Assembly: GCF_011766325.1 (NCBI RefSeq)
Contig: NZ_BLLG01000014.1
Location: forward strand, 62,001-126,000
Origin: Streptomyces pacificus
Lineage (GTDB): Bacteria > Actinomycetota > Actinomycetes > Streptomycetales > Streptomycetaceae
Length of the DNA: 64,000 nt
Direction: 5' to 3'
Positions 53,865 through 64,000 of the stretch are shown here, one piece after another. The position numbers and the translations under genes were made by a program. The notes beneath the pieces were generated by a model. The model did not search any database. It was not told the origin of the DNA and saw only the letters and a program-made list of their open reading frames with translations. Numbering within the stretch: the stretch's first letter is position 1; every line of letters starts with the position of its first letter.

Positions 53865-55697
53865 TCAGAAAGTGAGACGCCAGCTGTCGATGTAGCCGGT
53901 GTCACCTGATGCCACATCGCGGACCTGAAGCTTCCAGGTCCCGTTGGCGACCTCGCTGGAGGCGTCGACGGTGTACGTCGCGAGGACGTTGTCGGCGCTG
54001 TCCGAGCCGGAGGAGGTCTTCAGGTTGCGCACGGTCCCGTCCGGGGCGATCAGGTCGATGACCAGGTCACCGCGCCAGGTGTGCTTGATGTCCACGTCGA
54101 CCTTGAGGGCGGCGGGGGCATTGCCGGTGATGCCGGTCACGGCGATCGAGGACGTGACGGTGGAGTTGTCGGAGATCGCGACGTTGGCGCCGTTGGTGAA
54201 GGTGGTGCCTCCGGGCGCGGTGCCGGTGACCGCGTCGACCGTCTTCGTGGCGTCGGCGATGCCGGCGCCGCAGCCGCCGGAGCAGCTGCCGGGCAGCGGA
54301 CGGGCGTTCGCCTTGATCGCCGACTCGATGTCGGCCGGGGTCAGGGACGGCTTGACCGACTCCAGCAGGGCGGCGAGGCCGGCGATGTGCGGTGCGGCCA
54401 TCGAAGTGCCCTGGTAGGGCTGGTAGTTCTCGGCCGACTGGGTGGTGGAGCCCGAGTTCAGCGTGGAGAGGATGCCGTTCTCGGGGGTGGTGACGGTGCC
54501 CGGGGTGTCGGTGGCGCGGCGGGTCTCGCCGCCGGGCGCCGACACGTCCACGACCGAGCCGTAGTTGGAGTAGAAGGAGCGGCTGCCGTCGCGGTTCGTG
54601 GACGCCACGTTGATGACGTTGGCGCAGTTGGCCGGGGTGGAGAAGGCGGCGTTGGCGTTGCTGTTGCCGGCCGCCACCACCACCGTGGTGCCGCGGGAGA
54701 CGGCGCCGTTGATGGCGTTCCGGTAGACGCTCGGGCAGCTGAAGCTGTCGCCGCCGAGGCTCAGGTTGATCACCTTGGCCGGGGTGGCGTTGGCCGGGAC
54801 GCCGGGGACGCTGCCGCCGGACGCCCAGGTGATGGCGTCGGCGATGTCCGAGGACGAGCCGCCGCACTTGCCGAGCACCCGGACGTGCTGGACCTTCGCG
54901 TCGTAGGCGATGCCGGCGACGCCCTTGCCGTTGTTCGCTGCCGCCGCGACGGTGCCGGCGACGTGCGTGCCGTGCCACGACGAGCCGCCCGCCTTGGAGT
55001 CCGGGCCGCACTCGCCGTCGGTGAGGTTCCAGTCTCCCTCGTCCTTGGGGTCGCCGTCGCGGCCGCTGCCGTCACGGGCCTCCGAGGAGCTGGAGATGAA
55101 GTCGTATCCGGGCACGGTGTTGGCGGCCAGGTCCGAGTGTGCGGCGTAGCCGGTGTCGATGACGGCGACGGTGACACCGCTGCCCGTGGTCTTGTCCCAG
55201 GAGCCGGGGACGTTCATGCCGCCCGTGGCCTCGAACAGGTCCCACTGCTTGGCGAATTCGGTGTCGTTCGGGGTGGCCGCCATCGCGTATGCGCGGATGT
55301 CCGGCTCCACCGAGGCGACCGAGGGGTCGGCGCGGAAGGCGTCCATGACCTCGGCGAGGTCCTTCTTCGAGGCCTCGCCGCCCAGATCGACCAGGGCGGC
55401 ACCACCGGCGAGCCGGCGCTCGAAGCGCAGGTTCTCCCCGGTCTTGGCGCCCTTGGCCCTGGCGTCCCCGGCGGCGGCGGTGTTCGACCCCGCCTCCTCC
55501 GCCTGGGACTCGTAGGTGACGATGACCTTCTCGACCGGGGAGTCGGGCAGTTCGGTCATCGACTGCGAAACCGGGGCGGGTTTCGGCGAGGGTTCCCCCG
55601 AGGCGGCGGCGAACGCCACGGAGGAAGTGGCGGCGGCACCCAGAATCGTGGCGCTCGCGGCCACGACGGATATGAGTCTCCGTCCGGAACCGTTCAA
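53865..55697 (-). CDS. Secreted subtilisin-family (S8) protease with P-domain
   Basis: A 610-residue secreted protease. Residues 1-32 form a signal peptide (RRLISVVAASATILGAAATS). An I9-type propeptide covers about 50-135. The S8 catalytic domain has Asp181 (VIDTGYAAHSD), His242 (WHGTHVAGT), oxyanion Asn345 (AAGNSNANAAF) and Ser432 (GTSMAAPH). The C-terminal 110 residues are a proprotein-convertase P-domain (IKHTWRGDLVIDLIAPDGT). TTG 55697 is chosen because AAAGGA sits 6 nt upstream; a TTG at 55712 has no ribosome site. Confidence 0.93.
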   Translation of the reverse strand: MNGSGRRLISVVAASATILGAAATSSVAFAAASGEPSPKPAPVSQSMTELPDSPVEKVIVTYESQAEEAGSNTAAAGDARAKGAKTGENLRFERRLAGGAALVDLGGEASKKDLAEVMDAFRADPSVASVEPDIRAYAMAATPNDTEFAKQWDLFEATGGMNVPGSWDKTTGSGVTVAVIDTGYAAHSDLAANTVPGYDFISSSSEARDGSGRDGDPKDEGDWNLTDGECGPDSKAGGSSWHGTHVAGTVAAAANNGKGVAGIAYDAKVQHVRVLGKCGGSSSDIADAITWASGGSVPGVPANATPAKVINLSLGGDSFSCPSVYRNAINGAVSRGTTVVVAAGNSNANAAFSTPANCANVINVASTNRDGSRSFYSNYGSVVDVSAPGGETRRATDTPGTVTTPENGILSTLNSGSTTQSAENYQPYQGTSMAAPHIAGLAALLESVKPSLTPADIESAIKANARPLPGSCSGGCGAGIADATKTVDAVTGTAPGGTTFTNGANVAISDNSTVTSSIAVTGITGNAPAALKVDVDIKHTWRGDLVIDLIAPDGTVRNLKTSSGSDSADNVLATYTVDASSEVANGTWKLQVRDVASGDTGYIDSWRLTF

Positions 55698-56099
55698 GAT
55701 GATTCCTTTCAACTGACGGTGCGGAGGCAGGGGGGCGGCGCATGAAGTCCGCGGTTCGCCGTGGGGGTGCGATCCGCGGAGCCCGGGCCGGGTGCGCCCG
55801 TGCGCCGCCTCCTGCGTGACGGCCCCTGGTCAAGAGCCGCCACCGGACGCATCCCGGAATTAGCATGCACCTGACATTCAGGGATGGCCGGGATCCGCCG
55901 GTCCGGCAGACAGTAGGCAACGCCGAGGCGAACCCGATACGGGGAAAACCCTTGTCACCCCCTGTGCGAACCCTGTGAACGGTGGGGGCTCGCTCCTCCC
56001 CGCCCCGCTGACCTGCGGTGACGGCTCGAGCTGAGCGTTCGACGGGCCGGGAGGACAATGGCGGGAGGGGGCCGTCGCCCAGAACTCACGGAGGTCGGC
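55698..56099. other. Divergent spacer between the subtilase and DoxX genes
   Basis: About 400 bases. Higher AT content around 55840-55980 suggests promoters for both genes. No dyad or gene was convincing. Confidence 0.4.
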
Positions 56100-56519
56100 G
56101 TGGATGTCCTGGTCCTGATCGGACGCATCCTGTTCGCGCTCGTGTTCCTGTACTCCGCGGTGGGACACCTCACCCAGCACCGGCAGTTGGGCGCCTACGC
56201 CGCCGCCAAAGGCGTGCCCGCGGCCGAGGCCGCGACCGTGCTGAGCGGGGTGCTCCTGCTCCTCGGGGGCCTGAGCGTCGCGCTCGGGGTCTGGGCGGAC
56301 CTGGGCGCCCTGCTGATCGCGGCCTTCCTCTTCCCCACGGCGCTGGTCATGCACGCCTTCTGGAAGGAGACCGACCCCCAGGCGCGCCAGACGGAGCAGA
56401 TCTCGTTCCTGAAGGGCATCGCACTCGGCGGCGCCGCGCTGGTGATGTGCGCCTTCTTCGCCTACGCGGCACACGACCTCGGACTGACGCTCACCGGTCC
56501 CCTGCTCTCCATGGGGTGA
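56100..56519 (+). CDS. DoxX-family membrane protein
   Basis: A 139-residue protein with four hydrophobic helices: VLVLIGRILFALVFLYSAV, AATVLSGVLLLLGGLSVALG, LGALLIAAFLFPTALVMHAF and IALGGAALVMCAFFAYA. HAFWKETDPQARQTEQISFLK between helices 3 and 4 is the DoxX/SURF4 hallmark. DoxX proteins take part in thiol redox balance in actinobacteria. GGAGG lies 5 nt before GTG 56100. Single-gene unit. Confidence 0.88.
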   Translation: MDVLVLIGRILFALVFLYSAVGHLTQHRQLGAYAAAKGVPAAEAATVLSGVLLLLGGLSVALGVWADLGALLIAAFLFPTALVMHAFWKETDPQARQTEQISFLKGIALGGAALVMCAFFAYAAHDLGLTLTGPLLSMG

Positions 56520-56722
56520 GCGCGGCGCCCCCGGCGTCCGCCGTCGGCCGGTCCCGGGTCGCCACCCCGGCCGGGGCCCGGCCTCCGCGACCCCGGCCCG
56601 GGGCCGGGCCTCCGCGGCCGCGGCGCCGCGCGCCCGGCCGGGACCGGAGCGGCCACACCGTGCGACGACGTCCCGCGAGCCCCGCTCGGGACGGCGGCGG
56701 CCCCGGTCCGCCCGGCGAACGC

Positions 56723-57244
56723 TCAGCGCATGCGCAGCCGCGGCGCCCGCGCCGCCGGTGAGACCGGGCCCCCGTCCCCGCGCACATCGTCCTCCAGCGC
56801 CGCCGCCCAGCGGGTCAGCCCGGCGACATCGATCCCGTACGGCCCCCCGGTCCCCTGCGCCTCTCCGGCTCCGCAGGGCCCCCCGCCTGCGTACGGCGCG
56901 ATCGACTCGGCACCCCGGGCCAGCAGCGCCGCGCTCCCCGCGGCATTGCCGCGTGCGGCATGCGTCAGCCCCACCGCCAGCTGCGCCAGCCCTCGCCACA
57001 GCCCGCGCTCCTCGTCCGGCCCGGACTTCCAGGCGTCCTCCAGCACCTCATGGGCGTGGAACGGCATCCCCACGTCCAGCAGCCGCTGCGCCTCCGTCAG
57101 CGTCTCCCCGGGCGGGCGGACCACCCCCTCCGGCTGCCGGTCCACCCCTTCCGCTCCGTAGGGCAGCGGCCGGCCCAACCCGTCCCGGGGACGCGCGCTG
57201 CGCGCCCGGCCCTCGTCATCGCGATCCCTCGACGTCCTGCTCAC
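56723..57244 (-). CDS. DUF309-family protein
   Basis: A 173-residue protein with a DUF309 core: LLDVGMPFHAHEVLEDAWK and RGLWRGLAQLAVGLTHAARGN, a helical bundle with HxxHE residues that could bind metal. Function is unknown. GTG 57244 gives MSRTSRDRDD. No ribosome site is present; GACAAT 7 bases ahead would fit the -10 box of a leaderless transcript. It lies upstream of, and divergent from, the second tRNA-Pro. Confidence 0.82.
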   Translation of the reverse strand: MSRTSRDRDDEGRARSARPRDGLGRPLPYGAEGVDRQPEGVVRPPGETLTEAQRLLDVGMPFHAHEVLEDAWKSGPDEERGLWRGLAQLAVGLTHAARGNAAGSAALLARGAESIAPYAGGGPCGAGEAQGTGGPYGIDVAGLTRWAAALEDDVRGDGGPVSPAARAPRLRMR

Positions 57245-57389
57245 GTCCCGATTGTCACCCCTCGGCCCTGATCGGGACCAACGCCGGACCCGCCGCGCAC
57301 GGTGGGGCCGTGTCTCCGGGCGGGGTGCGGATTGAGGTACTGTTCTCCTGCGCGCTCGACCGGGGCAGGCTCCCCGGGGACGCGTGCAC

Positions 57390-57463
<74 letters not shown>

Positions 57464-57480
57464 CGGTAGGGAAGCAGGTC

Positions 57481-57504
57481 GGAGGGGCCCCTCGGGGCCC
57501 CTCT
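57481..57504 (+). terminator. Terminator after the second tRNA-Pro
   Basis: GGAGGGGCCC-CTCG-GGGCCCCTCT forms a 10-bp stem, followed by CGGTCGTTT. It is clearly related to the hairpin after the first tRNA copy, differing in the loop and a few stem bases. Confidence 0.85.
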
Positions 57505-57691
57505 CGGTCGTTTCCGGAGCTTGCCGTGAGCGGTACGGCGCGACCTCCCGAGCGCGGGCGCCCGCAGGGGCCGGTTGCACCTCCCCGGTACGCGGGTGTG
57601 CCCACGCCACGCGATCGGGGAACAGGGCGCACGTCGCGCGACGGTGCCCGGGCCGCGGGCCCGCCCCCGGTACGGCGAGCCCTGCCGCGGA

Positions 57692-58351
57692 TCAGCGCAC
57701 CACGGCGATCGCCGTGACCACCAGCCCCGACTCGACGAGCCAGCGCCCTTCGAAGCCCCTCAGCGGCTGCCCGCCGACGACCGGGCCCTCCACGAGCAGC
57801 CGGGCGTGGAACGTGGCGTCGTCGGGGTCGATCGCGACGACCGCCTCCTCGAAGTCCAGCCAGCGCCGCGCCAGCGGGTACCAGGCCTTGTAGACGCTCT
57901 CCTTGGCGCTGAACAGCAGCCGGTCCCAGCAGACTTCCGGGCGCAGGGAGCCGAGCCGCTCCAGCGCCGTGCGTTCCTCGGGCAGCGTGACCAGGTCGCG
58001 GACTCCCCGGTCGGGCAGGGGCAGATGGGGTTCGGCGTCCAGGCCGATCGCCAGCACGTCGGCGGCATGTGCCACCGCGGCCGCCCGATAGCCCCGGCAG
58101 TGCGTCATCGCGCCGACCACGCCGGCCGGCCACTGCGGAGCCCTCGCGGCCCCCGGCAGGATCGGCCCGGGAGGGAAGCCGAGCTCTCCGAGCGCCCCGC
58201 GGGCGCACACCCGGACCGTGCCGAACTCCCGCTGCCGTTCGGGTACGGCGTTCGCCACGACGGCCCGCTCCTCGGGGTACATCTCCGGTACCTCCGGGTC
58301 CCCGAAGGCCTCACGGACCGCGATCGGCGGAGGCAGCAGTTTGTCGATCAT
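57692..58351 (-). CDS. Sfp-type 4'-phosphopantetheinyl transferase
   Basis: A 219-residue transferase that moves the phosphopantetheine arm of CoA onto acyl- or peptidyl-carrier proteins. IGLDAEPHLPL holds the Mg-binding Asp/Glu, RLLFSAKESVYKAWYPL is the F/W-SxKE-xxxK signature, and MTHCRGYRAAAVA is the CoA-binding entry. MIDKLLPPPIAVREAFGDP is the N-terminus known from the general PPTase of S. coelicolor, also followed by a metallophosphoesterase partner. It would activate polyketide and peptide synthases across the genome. Confidence 0.93.
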   Translation of the reverse strand: MIDKLLPPPIAVREAFGDPEVPEMYPEERAVVANAVPERQREFGTVRVCARGALGELGFPPGPILPGAARAPQWPAGVVGAMTHCRGYRAAAVAHAADVLAIGLDAEPHLPLPDRGVRDLVTLPEERTALERLGSLRPEVCWDRLLFSAKESVYKAWYPLARRWLDFEEAVVAIDPDDATFHARLLVEGPVVGGQPLRGFEGRWLVESGLVVTAIAVVR

Positions 58352-59259
58352 GCGCGTGCCCCGTCCGGTACCAGCGGGAAGACCTCCACGGGACGACCGG
58401 GTGCTCCCGGGCGCTTGCGCCACTCCCGCGGATAGCCGAGCGAGACCTCCTGGTGCGGCACGCCCTCCCACCGGATCAGCCGCGGGATGTGCAGATGGCC
58501 GTAGACGACGGCGGACGCGCGGAACCGGCGCGGCCAGTCGGCGGTGGCCTCCGTCCCGCACCAGAGCGCGAACTCCGGGTGCCACAGGACCCTGGTGGGC
58601 TCACGGATCAGCGGAAAGTGGTTGACCAGCACGGTCGGCAGGTCCGCCGGCACCTCGGCCAGCCGTGCCTCCGTGATCTCCAGCCGGGCGCGGCACCAGG
58701 CGTCCCGTGACGGATGGGGGTCCGGGTGCAGCATGAACTCGTCCGTGCACACCACGCCGGCCTGCTCCGCGATCGCCAGCGCCTCCTCCTTGGAGCGCGC
58801 CCCGGCGGGCCGGAAGGAGTAGTCGTAGAGGACGAAGAGCGGGGCGATCGCCACCGGACCGCCGGGGCCGTGCCAGACCGGGAACGGGTCCTCGGGAGTG
58901 ACGACCCCCAGTTCCCGGCAGAGCCGCACCAGATGCCGGTAGCGCTCCTCGCCGCGCAGCCGCACCGGGTCCTCGGGAGGCGTCCACAGCTCGTGGTTGC
59001 CCGGAACCCAGATCACCTTGGCGAACCGCCCGGCCAGCAGCTCCAGCGCCCAGCGCACGTCGGCCACGTACTCGCCGACGTCACCGGCGACCAGCAGCCA
59101 GTCCTCGTCCGACTCCGGGCGCAGCCCTTCGACGATCTCGCGGTTCTCGGCATAGCGGACATGCAGGTCGCTGACGGCCACGAGCCTGGGGCCGCGGGGG
59201 CCGCCCCCGGCGCGCACATCGGCGGGTGTCTGCGGACCGCCACGGACCTCATAGCTCAC
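58348..59259 (-). CDS. Calcineurin-like metallophosphoesterase
   Basis: A 303-residue phosphoesterase. The metal motifs are clear: VSDLHVRYAENR (DxH), LLVAGDVGEYV (GD), WVPGNHELW (GNHE), LVNHFPL and VYGHLHIPR (GHxH). Substrate unknown. Its stop overlaps the PPTase start (ATGA), and the pair is co-transcribed, which may mean removal or recycling of a CoA or phosphopantetheine by-product; that is inference. GTG 59259 follows GGGAAG. Confidence 0.9.
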   Translation of the reverse strand: MSYEVRGGPQTPADVRAGGGPRGPRLVAVSDLHVRYAENREIVEGLRPESDEDWLLVAGDVGEYVADVRWALELLAGRFAKVIWVPGNHELWTPPEDPVRLRGEERYRHLVRLCRELGVVTPEDPFPVWHGPGGPVAIAPLFVLYDYSFRPAGARSKEEALAIAEQAGVVCTDEFMLHPDPHPSRDAWCRARLEITEARLAEVPADLPTVLVNHFPLIREPTRVLWHPEFALWCGTEATADWPRRFRASAVVYGHLHIPRLIRWEGVPHQEVSLGYPREWRKRPGAPGRPVEVFPLVPDGARA

Positions 59260-59464
59260 GGTGCACTTCCCAGCTCCTCGGTAGGACGGCGGCTTGCGGT
59301 GGTGCGGCGGTGGACCGCACCCCGGTGCGACGACTGTACGACGGTGCAACGACGGCGGGTGCCGGGCCGGTTCCCGGCACGTCGTCGCGCACCGGGGCCG
59401 GCGGTCCGCCCGTCGGCGGCCCGCGGTCCGGCGCCCGAGCGCAGGATAGGCAGCTCAGTCCAGT

Positions 59465-59926
59465 TCACTGGGAGAGGCCGCTGCCGTACGGGGCGTACAG
59501 GTCGAGCAGCCGCACCCGGGCCGAGTGCAGCCGATGGGCCAGCACGCGCGCGACCCACTGGCCTATCGCCGAGCCGAACGCGGGATCGGCTTCCATCAGG
59601 TTCCGGACGGGGGCTGCGTCGAACTCCTGGGCGCGCACCGGGGTCATGGCCTCGGCGCCCAACTGCCAGACGTACGGCGGGAACAGCCATGACCAGCCCA
59701 CGAGTTCGCCGAAGCCGAGGTTCTCGATCACAGCGGGGCGTCGGCCGGGGACCCGGATGTCGAGTGTGACGGTACCGGACCGGATGATCCAGAACCGGTC
59801 GGCGAGACGGCCCTCCTCGAAGACGCGGGCCCCTTCGGGGAACTTGACGTCCTCGGCCATCTCCATCAGCCGGCCGCGGTACTCGGTGGAAAGGGCGGCA
59901 GTGATCCGTGTCGAAGAGCTGCTCAT
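59465..59926 (-). CDS. Stand-alone cyclic-nucleotide-binding (Crp-like) domain protein
   Basis: A 153-residue protein that is essentially one cNMP-binding domain: EGARVFEEGRLADRFWIIRSG and NLGFGELVGWSWLFPPY form the beta-barrel. No DNA-binding helix-turn-helix follows, only a helical tail. The PxR-Ala arginine of the cAMP pocket is not clearly kept, so ligand binding is uncertain. GGAGG stands 8 nt before ATG 59926. It may act as a small regulator of another protein. Confidence 0.87.
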   Translation of the reverse strand: MSSSSTRITAALSTEYRGRLMEMAEDVKFPEGARVFEEGRLADRFWIIRSGTVTLDIRVPGRRPAVIENLGFGELVGWSWLFPPYVWQLGAEAMTPVRAQEFDAAPVRNLMEADPAFGSAIGQWVARVLAHRLHSARVRLLDLYAPYGSGLSQ

Positions 59927-60468
59927 CGCTGGGGCCTCCGTATCCCTCAAGGCCATCGTGAGCCGTCGGGGCGCCGAATGCACGGCCTGGGCCGTATGAC
60001 GCGGCCTGCGTCCGGTTCGCGGAACCGGCGCGTGTGCGGAGCCGGCGCGTGCGCCGGTTCGGGACGTGCCCGGGTCGGCGGGTGCGCCGGACACCCGCAG
60101 GCTCGCCGAGCAGGGAGGTCCGGCCGAGCCCGACGGTCCGGCGAGCGGCGGAGTCCGACGTGCCGGAAGGCCGCGCCGGGCCTGCGGGCCTGAGGGGCGG
60201 GCGGAAAGGGGCCTTCGGCGTACCGGAAGGCTCGACGAGGCGGAACGCCCGAGCCGCCACAGACCCGCGGGTTCGGTCGCGCGGCGGCCGGAAGGGGTCG
60301 GGGCGCGGCCGGGACGGTGGGTGACGGAGTGATCTCATGGCGTGGTGGGGCGGCTCATCATGCCGGTGAGCACGGTGAGCACGGTGAGCACGGTGAGCAC
60401 GGTGAGCACGGTGAGCACGGTGAGCACGGTGAGCACGGTGAGTGCGGTGCTGCGTGTGCACGGGACGC
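59927..60468. other. Intergenic region with 9-bp repeat array
   Basis: About 540 bases. The left part contains several short GGTTCGCGGAACCGGCGCG-like palindromes (60014-60060). The right part holds the eight-copy array listed separately. No gene is supported. Confidence 0.45.
60365..60436. repeat. Eight tandem copies of a 9-bp unit (GGTGAGCAC)
   Basis: Eight perfect copies followed by a ninth with two changes (GGTGAGTGC), just past the 3' end of the RhoGDI-like gene. Like the array at 23109 it is an intergenic 9-mer, but the unit is different. Both strands stay open across it without a usable start. Confidence 0.9.
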
Positions 60469-60900
60469 TCACCGGGGCCAGTCCTTGGTGATCTCGAAGC
60501 TGTGGGACTCGCGGCCGAGAATCCGGCCGTCCTTGTCCGCGATGGTGCCGGTGACCTGATAGACGTCCCGGGCCATATGGCCGATGGGCAGCCGCTCGGG
60601 CGGCAGCACGATCTCGTAGGGGCCGCCGCGGCGGTAGTCGCCGAGCAGGATCTCCTGACGGCCGACCGTCACGCCCTGCCTGGTCCGTTCGTCGACGAAC
60701 CGCAGCCCCTCCAGGTCGCGGCCGGAGCCCACGACGAACTCCAGCCGTACCCGGAACTCCGAGCCCTCCCGCAGCACCAGCGGTGCGGACGGGGGTCCGG
60801 CGCTGCCGCCGTCCGGGGGCGTCAGGCGTACGGGCATGTCGGGGCGCCCCTCCACCTGGATCGTCATGCCCAGGAGCTCGAAGTCGGAGGTCACATCCAT
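60469..60900 (-). CDS. RhoGDI-like immunoglobulin-fold protein
   Basis: A 143-residue protein. From LVLREGSEFRVRLEFVV to FEITKDW it follows the eukaryotic Rho GDP-dissociation inhibitor core almost segment by segment: LEGLRFVDERTRQGVTV, ILLGDYRRGGPYEIVLPPER, PIGHMARDVYQV and a final KDW. The geranylgeranyl-binding Ig domain is complete, but the N-terminal arm of RhoGDI that contacts the GTPase switches is missing. Unknown in vivo role; partners might be small GTPases or a prenylated ligand. The ribosome site is weak. Confidence 0.82.
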   Translation of the reverse strand: MDVTSDFELLGMTIQVEGRPDMPVRLTPPDGGSAGPPSAPLVLREGSEFRVRLEFVVGSGRDLEGLRFVDERTRQGVTVGRQEILLGDYRRGGPYEIVLPPERLPIGHMARDVYQVTGTIADKDGRILGRESHSFEITKDWPR

Positions 60901-61051
60901 CGCATGCGCCAGCTTTCGCCGCTTATGAGAAGAAATAACCGGTATCTCAGCCTAGTCGTCCCTGCCCCGGGTAGTCGCCGCATGAGGCTCCGGTGCACGG
61001 AGAGCGCAGAGCGCCGGTGGGACGGGGAACCGGCGGGGACGGAGAGGTCGG

Positions 61052-61453
61052 ATGGTGTCGGGACAGGAGGGGCGGCCCGGTGGCGGCAGCGACGGGCCCT
61101 TCACGGTGGTGGTGCGGCAGGGCCCCGAAGCGGGCATCGTGGTGGTCGAGGTCACGGGGGAGCTCGACCACGACACGGCGGAGCCGCTGCGTTCGGCCCT
61201 TCGGGAGGCGGTCGCCGGCGGGGCGCGCCGGATCGTGGTCGACTGCGCCGAGCTGCGGTTCTGCGACTCCACCGGACTGAACGTGCTGCTGCGGGCGAGG
61301 CTCGCCGCACAGGCCGGCGAAGCCCGGGTGGAGCTCGCCGCGCTGCGGCCGCAGGTCGCCCGCATGCTCGCCGTCACCGGTGCGGCGCCGATCTTCCCCC
61401 GGTACGCGAGCCTCGGCGAGGCACTCGCGCCCCCACCGCAGGAGCAGCCGTGA
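61052..61453 (+). CDS. STAS-domain anti-sigma factor antagonist
   Basis: A 133-residue STAS protein. VVVEVTGELDHDTAEPL and IVVDCAELRFCDSTGLNVLL form the core; the Ser of CDSTG is the usual phosphorylation site. It should bind an anti-sigma kinase and release a sigma factor when dephosphorylated. GAGAGG precedes ATG 61052. Its TGA overlaps the start of the ATPase gene, an arrangement typical of a switch pair. Confidence 0.93.
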   Translation: MVSGQEGRPGGGSDGPFTVVVRQGPEAGIVVVEVTGELDHDTAEPLRSALREAVAGGARRIVVDCAELRFCDSTGLNVLLRARLAAQAGEARVELAALRPQVARMLAVTGAAPIFPRYASLGEALAPPPQEQP

Positions 61454-62040
61454 ACCCCGTACTTCCCCGGCAGGGCCGGATCCGTCGCCTCGGGATCACG
61501 GGGGTGAGGGGTGCGGTCGGCCGCTGCCGCGACTTCAGCGCGAAGGCGCTCGCGGACTGGGAATGGCTGCCGTCGGGGGGGCTCGGCCGTCACCCGTCGG
61601 ATGAGCCGTACGCCTGGGATTCCCGGGATTCCCGGGACGCCTTTGACGCCTGGGACGCCTGGGACACGAGCACCGACAGCGAACCGGACTGGGACGAGGA
61701 GCGGCGGGCGGTCGCCGAGGACGTGCTGATGGTGGTCTCCGAGATGGTCACCAACGCCTGTCTGCACGCCGGAGGGCCGCTTGAGCTGGTTCTCGACTGC
61801 ACGTCCGAGCGGCTCCGGATCGAGGTCAGCGACGGCAGCCCCGAAGCGCCCCGGCCGCGCCCGTACCCCCACTCCGCGGTGCCCGGCGGGCACGGTCTGG
61901 TGGTGCTGCGCCGGCTCGCCCGGGCGTGGGGCTCGGTGCGCCGTGACTCGGGCAAGACGGTGTGGGCCGAGGTCGCCGCCCCCGTCCGCCGTGAGCGGCC
62001 ACGGGGCGCCGAGCCGGCCTCCCCGTGCGACAGTCGTTAG
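61450..62040 (+). CDS. Anti-sigma/GHKL serine kinase-like ATPase
   Basis: A 196-residue RsbW/SpoIIAB-like GHKL protein. VVSEMVTNACLHAGG is the N box, RIEVSDGSPEAPRP the G1 box and GGHGLVVLRRLARAWG the G2/lid region. Between the N-terminal helix and the N box lies an odd Asp/Ser/Trp-rich insertion (DSRDSRDAFDAWDAWDTSTD). GTG 61450 overlaps the STAS gene's stop (GTGA). It would phosphorylate the STAS partner or hold a sigma factor. Confidence 0.92.
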   Translation: MNPVLPRQGRIRRLGITGVRGAVGRCRDFSAKALADWEWLPSGGLGRHPSDEPYAWDSRDSRDAFDAWDAWDTSTDSEPDWDEERRAVAEDVLMVVSEMVTNACLHAGGPLELVLDCTSERLRIEVSDGSPEAPRPRPYPHSAVPGGHGLVVLRRLARAWGSVRRDSGKTVWAEVAAPVRRERPRGAEPASPCDSR

Positions 62041-62119
62041 TGGGGCCGGAGCCGGCGGACGGCCGCCGGGCCCGGCCTCGGCCACGGGACGCAGCACGAT
62101 TCGGCACACGAGGTTGGCC

Positions 62120-64000
<1,881 letters not shown>

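Overview
The base composition (very high GC, third codon positions almost all G or C), the gene families (conservon operon, hopanoid operon, SapB-style LuxR regulator, c-di-AMP riboswitch, tgmAB graspetide pair) and frequent GTG/TTG starts point to an actinomycete, most likely a Streptomyces chromosome. No rRNA genes, insertion sequences, prophage or CRISPR array were seen. Two tRNA genes are present.

Region 1 (1-9558). The 5' end of an IPP isomerase gene (idi) and galE lie on the minus strand. A tight plus-strand operon (2452-9558) follows: two CDP-alcohol phosphatidyltransferases, a nucleotidyltransferase, a glycerol-1-phosphate dehydrogenase-like enzyme, a family 2 glycosyltransferase and a two-gene ABC exporter. 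Together they look like a pathway that makes, activates, couples, glycosylates and exports a polyol-phosphate cell-surface compound.

Region 2 (9904-20010) is the hopanoid operon: hpnC, hpnD and hpnE (farnesyl diphosphate to squalene), a prenyl diphosphate synthase, squalene-hopene cyclase, hpnG, hpnH and an HpnO-type aminotransferase. It is strongly translationally coupled and contains three very small ORFs. The ispG and dxs copies that sit between hpnH and the aminotransferase in S. coelicolor are absent.

Region 3 (20403-36298) holds a tyrosine phosphatase, a LysM-M23 peptidase under a c-di-AMP riboswitch, an SGNH hydrolase, the complete five-gene STM4011-STM4015 set (two radical SAM proteins, a sulfatase-fold hydrolase, an ATP-grasp-like protein, a leucine-rich-repeat-like protein), a DUF6745 gene with a small partner, a PfkB kinase, a DinB-like remnant, an amidase, a metallo-beta-lactamase-fold protein and a cold-shock-domain protein.

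Region 4 (37228-46700) holds a conservon (cvnABCD plus a GAF protein) closed by a perfect 16-bp hairpin, an acyl-CoA dehydrogenase with an altered active site, a tgmA/tgmB graspetide locus preceded by three identical-format palindromes at exact 41-bp steps, and a split transketolase pair behind a promoter with the 19-bp spacer typical of MerR control.

Region 5 (46785-64000) starts with one of two identical tRNA-Pro(GGG) genes, which bracket a 10.6-kb segment with two DHA2-type drug exporters, a large LuxR regulator, a secreted subtilase, DoxX and a DUF309 protein. Beyond the second tRNA lie a phosphopantetheinyl transferase, a metallophosphoesterase, a cyclic-nucleotide-binding protein, a protein closely resembling eukaryotic RhoGDI, a STAS protein coupled to a GHKL ATPase, and a multi-HAMP/GAF sensor kinase cut by the window end. 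Many starts were chosen from Shine-Dalgarno position, 4-bp stop/start overlaps and remembered family N-termini. No database search was possible.
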